DNA from: Pseudooctadecabacter jejudonensis | Lineage (GTDB): Bacteria; Pseudomonadota; Alphaproteobacteria; Rhodobacterales; Rhodobacteraceae | Length of the DNA: 64,000 bases | Reading direction: 5' to 3' | Assembly (NCBI RefSeq): GCF_900172275.1 | Contig: NZ_FWFT01000001.1 | Span: 372,001 to 436,000, forward strand | In this document: piece after piece, positions 61,306 to 64,000 of the stretch | Layout: each line of letters starts with the position of its first letter | Numbering within the stretch: position 1 is the stretch's first letter | Translations under genes and position numbers: made by a program | Notes under the pieces: generated by a model | Database searches by the model: none | Told to the model about the DNA's origin: nothing | What the model saw: the letters and a program-made list of their open reading frames with translations, nothing else

Positions 61306-63711
61306 TCAGCCCCTCAAACGGCGTCCCTCAGGATCAAACGGTGGTTTGTTCAACACCACACCCCGGTGCGGTTTCCCCAAAATCATGACCTCCACCGCCG
61401 TTCCTGCGGGCACGTCTTTCAGGTATCCCAGCGCCAGCGACATATCGACAGAATAACCGTATGCGCCGGACGTCACGCGGCCAACAGGCGTGCCGTCAGG
61501 CAGAAAAATAGGCTCACCGCCCGTCGCATCGGCGGTCTTTACATCCGTGATATGGATCAACGACAGAACTTCACGTGGCGCATTATCTTTGACCTTTAAG
61601 TAGCTGTCTTTATGAAGGAAATCCTTATCTGCCTTTACTAAGCGATCTAACCCAACCTCCTGTGGCCAATACTCGGGACTGTATTCGCGGCCCCATGAGC
61701 CATAGCCCTTTTCCACCCGCAAAGACATCAACGCGCGCGACCCAACAGGCCCTCCGCCCAAGGACGCAGCCGCGTCCATAAGGGCCTTGTAGACAGTAAT
61801 TTGATCGGCCTCTGGGCAATAGACCTCCCACCCCAGATCGCCGGTAAAGGACACGCGAAGGGCGGTGCAGGACACGCCCGCAATCTCAATTTCGCCCGAC
61901 CGCATGAATGGCCACTCCGCGGCCTGCAATGACGTATTCGTCAACGATTGCAAAAGCTTACGCGACCAAGGTCCAGCAATGTTGAACCCGCACAGCGCCT
62001 CTGTTCGGCTTTCAAACGTGGTGTCCTTCGGCAAGGGGACCATCGCCCAAAAACGTTGATGATACCGCTCCGCCATGCCGGACCCGATGACCCAAAATTC
62101 ATCCTCGGCGCGACGGGTGACTGTGAAATCCCCCGCGATGCCACCGTTCACCCCAATCAAGGGTGTGAGGCAGGATCTTCCAACGACATCTGGCATACGG
62201 TTGGCGAAGACCGCAGTCAGCCAATCCTTCGCCCCGGGGCCTTTACAGACGTATTTGGCAAAGTTGGAAATATCAATGATCCCAACAGCTTGCCGCAGCA
62301 TCTTCGCCTCACGACCGACGCTGTCAAACCAGGGCTGGCGGGTGAAACCGGCGCTATCGGGCACGTCTTTGTCAAAATACGCAGGATGTTCCCAGCCGTA
62401 GTTAAGCCCAAAGACGCCCCCCAAATCGCGCTGCATCGCGTAAATAGGACGCGTGCGCACAGGCCGCCCAGCGTCGCGTTCTTCCCCGGGGAAATGGATC
62501 TTGAAACGGTGTGCATATTGATCACCCACACGCGCCTTGGTGAAGGCCGCGTCGGCCCAAGCGCCAAAGCGCGCCACGTCCCACGCGAACATGTCATAGG
62601 TGGATTCGCCCTTCGTGATCCATTCGGCCGCCATCAGTCCCATGCCCCCCGACTGGCTGAACCCAGGAATGATACCGTTGCAGCAAAAGTAATTCCGCAA
62701 ATCGGGGTGCGGCCCAAACAGCACGTTGCTGTCCGGAGACCAGATCATCGGGCCATTGATCACACGCTTGATCCCCGCCTCACCCACGACAGGCACACGG
62801 TCGATGGCGCGCATCATGTTGTCCTCGATCCGTTCCAGATCGTCGGCAAACAGCTCATGCCCGAAGCCCTGCGGCGTGCCGCCTTCGGCCCAAAACCGCA
62901 CGTCTTTTTCGTAGGCTCCAACAAGCAGCCCCTGCCCTTCCTGGCGCAGATAATATTCCCCGTCGCGGTCCGCGACCGACGGCAAACGCCGGTCCATCGC
63001 GGTAATCTCAGCTATGGTTTCAGTGACAAAATACTGGTGTTCCGTCGGCAGCAATGGCAGCTCAATTCCAGCGAGTTTGGCAACCTCTCGCCCCCAAAGC
63101 CCCGCTGCATTGATGACCCATTCGGTGTGAATGTTGCCCTTTGGTGTTTCGACGATCCATGTCCCGTCGGGCTGCTGAAGTGTCGCGGTGACAGGGCAAA
63201 ACCGCATAATCTCCGCACCGCGCTGGCGCGCACCCACCGCGTAGGCGTTTGTGACGCCGCTGGGGTCCACGTTGCCGCCATCGGGTTCAAACATAATGCA
63301 CCGGATGCCGTCATAATTGACCAACGGGTGGAGGCGTTCAGCCTCGGCACGGTCAACCTCATGAAAATTCATCCCGTAAAACTTCGCCTTGGCGGCCTGC
63401 AAACGCAGCTGATGTTCGCGGTCTTCGGTCTGGGCCAGATACAGGCTGCCGGGCTGGAAAACGCCACACGACTGGCCTGTCTCGGCCTCCAACTCAGTAT
63501 AAAGGTTCATCGTATAGTGCTGAATTCGTGAGATATTCGTGCTGTCATGCAGCCCGTGAATATTGGCGGCAGCATGCCATGTGGACCCTGACGTCAACTC
63601 ATCGCGTTCCAGCAAGACAACATCTGTCCAGCCCAGCTTGGCCAGGTGATACAGGATGGAGCAACCGATAACGCCGCCCCCGATGACGACAGCTTGGGCA
63701 TGGGTACGCAT
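61306..63711 (-). CDS. FAD- and folate-linked dehydrogenase (dimethylglycine/sarcosine dehydrogenase-like, GcvT fusion)
   Basis: The 801-residue protein has an N-terminal DAO domain with VVIGGGVIGCSILYHLAKLGW and LTSGSTWHAAANIHGL (His for covalent FAD), a linker (FAO_M) domain with GGVFGLNYGWEHPAYF, then GcvT and GcvT-C domains (FTGDLGWEVYCP, RVEKGYGSWGREYSPEYWPQEVGLDRLVK). This layout matches dimethylglycine and sarcosine dehydrogenases that pass the methyl group to tetrahydrofolate. Such enzymes are numerous in Roseobacters, which degrade choline, betaine and related osmolytes; which methylamine is used here is not known. No partner gene is visible. Confidence 0.9.
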   Translation of the reverse strand: MRTHAQAVVIGGGVIGCSILYHLAKLGWTDVVLLERDELTSGSTWHAAANIHGLHDSTNISRIQHYTMNLYTELEAETGQSCGVFQPGSLYLAQTEDREHQLRLQAAKAKFYGMNFHEVDRAEAERLHPLVNYDGIRCIMFEPDGGNVDPSGVTNAYAVGARQRGAEIMRFCPVTATLQQPDGTWIVETPKGNIHTEWVINAAGLWGREVAKLAGIELPLLPTEHQYFVTETIAEITAMDRRLPSVADRDGEYYLRQEGQGLLVGAYEKDVRFWAEGGTPQGFGHELFADDLERIEDNMMRAIDRVPVVGEAGIKRVINGPMIWSPDSNVLFGPHPDLRNYFCCNGIIPGFSQSGGMGLMAAEWITKGESTYDMFAWDVARFGAWADAAFTKARVGDQYAHRFKIHFPGEERDAGRPVRTRPIYAMQRDLGGVFGLNYGWEHPAYFDKDVPDSAGFTRQPWFDSVGREAKMLRQAVGIIDISNFAKYVCKGPGAKDWLTAVFANRMPDVVGRSCLTPLIGVNGGIAGDFTVTRRAEDEFWVIGSGMAERYHQRFWAMVPLPKDTTFESRTEALCGFNIAGPWSRKLLQSLTNTSLQAAEWPFMRSGEIEIAGVSCTALRVSFTGDLGWEVYCPEADQITVYKALMDAAASLGGGPVGSRALMSLRVEKGYGSWGREYSPEYWPQEVGLDRLVKADKDFLHKDSYLKVKDNAPREVLSLIHITDVKTADATGGEPIFLPDGTPVGRVTSGAYGYSVDMSLALGYLKDVPAGTAVEVMILGKPHRGVVLNKPPFDPEGRRLRG

Positions 63712-63802
63712 GAAAACCTCTTGGTGTGATCTGCGTCCAGCCTGCCCGCAGCGCCCCCGTCAGAATGTCCCGTTCCCGACATCTTTCGTCGCGCTGTGAC
63801 CG

Positions 63803-64000
63803 CTATTCCCGTCCCCCGACTGGGTCTGTGTCTGGGTCTGTCGTCGGATGATCCGCATTTTCGCTGTCCAGACTGTCCAACACCCGGGACGAGGTGGATT
63901 TGCGCAACCTGTCCATGTCAGGCGCAAAGTTCAGCGCCTGCTGGGCGCGCTGGAATTCGATACAAGCAGCCTTGAATGCGGCATCCCGCATTTGCGGGTC
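63803..64000 (-). CDS. C-terminal part of a gene cut by the window edge, unknown
   Basis: A minus-strand frame is open from the window end to TAG at 63803-63805 (65 codons). The product has DAAFKAACIEFQRAQQALNFAP, a likely helix, and an acidic, proline-containing tail (SENADHPTTDPDTDPVGGRE). A start at 63991 is possible, or the frame may continue upstream beyond the window. No family is recognised. 63712-63802 shows nothing clear. Confidence 0.4.
   Translation of the reverse strand, partial: DPQMRDAAFKAACIEFQRAQQALNFAPDMDRLRKSTSSRVLDSLDSENADHPTTDPDTDPVGGRE

Noticed and set aside
61948-63531. Open frame of 527 codons on the plus strand
   Set aside because: It is antisense to the dimethylglycine dehydrogenase-like gene; high third-position GC of that gene produces long open antisense frames. 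The translation has no recognisable motif or coding composition.
63986-63999. Perfect inverted repeat CCCGCA-TT-TGCGGG at the window edge
   Set aside because: It lies within the truncated reading frame at the edge and has no neighbour pattern; single short palindromes in GC-rich coding DNA are expected by chance.

Overview
The window looks like a chromosomal segment of a marine Rhodobacteraceae (Roseobacter-group) alphaproteobacterium. The evidence is established gene-order knowledge rather than a database search: trkH-hfq-hflX, phoR-pstSCAB-phoU-phoB, rpsB-tsf, the patatin/3-hydroxybutyrate dehydrogenase pair, class II DAHP synthase, an Hfq of about 77 residues, high GC content and strong third-position GC. 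No tRNA or rRNA gene, CRISPR array, insertion sequence, integrase or phage gene was seen. The content is mostly housekeeping genes, transport and small-molecule catabolism, arranged in short operons.

Layout. 1-1.8 kb: end of trkH, then hfq and hflX. 2-9.6 kb: penicillin-acylase family hydrolase, beta-hydroxyacid dehydrogenase, two small envelope proteins, a GlxA/AraC regulator, class II DAHP synthase and a PAS protein. 9.8-13 kb: yicC, gmk, gamma carbonic anhydrase-like protein and metC, closely packed. 13-20.4 kb: the complete phosphate regulon phoR-pstS-pstC-pstA-pstB-phoU-phoB, with a three-repeat Pho box before pstS. 20.4-27.5 kb: putrescine uptake (potFGHI-like, minus strand) divergent from a putrescine-type aminotransferase and an FAD amine oxidase. 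27.8-32.5 kb: a five-gene liv-type ABC transporter closed by a UUCG terminator. 32.7-35 kb: zinc alcohol dehydrogenase, an AT-rich island, a LuxR-type solo regulator and a structured RNA, possibly 6S. 35-37 kb: tsf and rpsB (minus). 37.2-45 kb: GGDEF cyclase, HupE/UreJ and DUF4198 proteins with abutting divergent starts, acyltransferase, pseudouridine kinase and glycosidase, DUF502 protein, and two tandem copies of a 78-residue single-helix secreted protein. 45-47 kb: patatin and 3-hydroxybutyrate dehydrogenase. 47.2-51.2 kb: an uncharacterised protein, a probable minus-strand small RNA, a YejA-like binding protein, aquaporin and a CsbD-like small protein behind a general-stress-type promoter. 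51.3-55.3 kb: XRE-cupin regulator divergent from CoA ligase, DsbA-family and MFS genes with overlapping ends. 55.4-64 kb: hemB, a membrane protein, mfd, a SYLF lipoprotein, a 4 x 11-bp repeat array, a dimethylglycine/sarcosine dehydrogenase-type enzyme and a gene end cut by the window edge.

The most unusual non-coding signals are: (i) a 46-bp twin-hairpin element with identical geometry at 20355-20400 and 46138-46183, the second copy burying the ribosome binding site of the patatin gene; (ii) a candidate small RNA at 47857-47930 (minus) with a 17-bp-spaced promoter and a UUCG terminator; (iii) four perfect CCATACG heptamers at exactly 11-bp spacing between two convergent genes; (iv) a GGAAC-N16-CGTT promoter ahead of a CsbD-like gene. 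No wholly new multi-gene system could be demonstrated; these are the best candidates for undescribed biology here.
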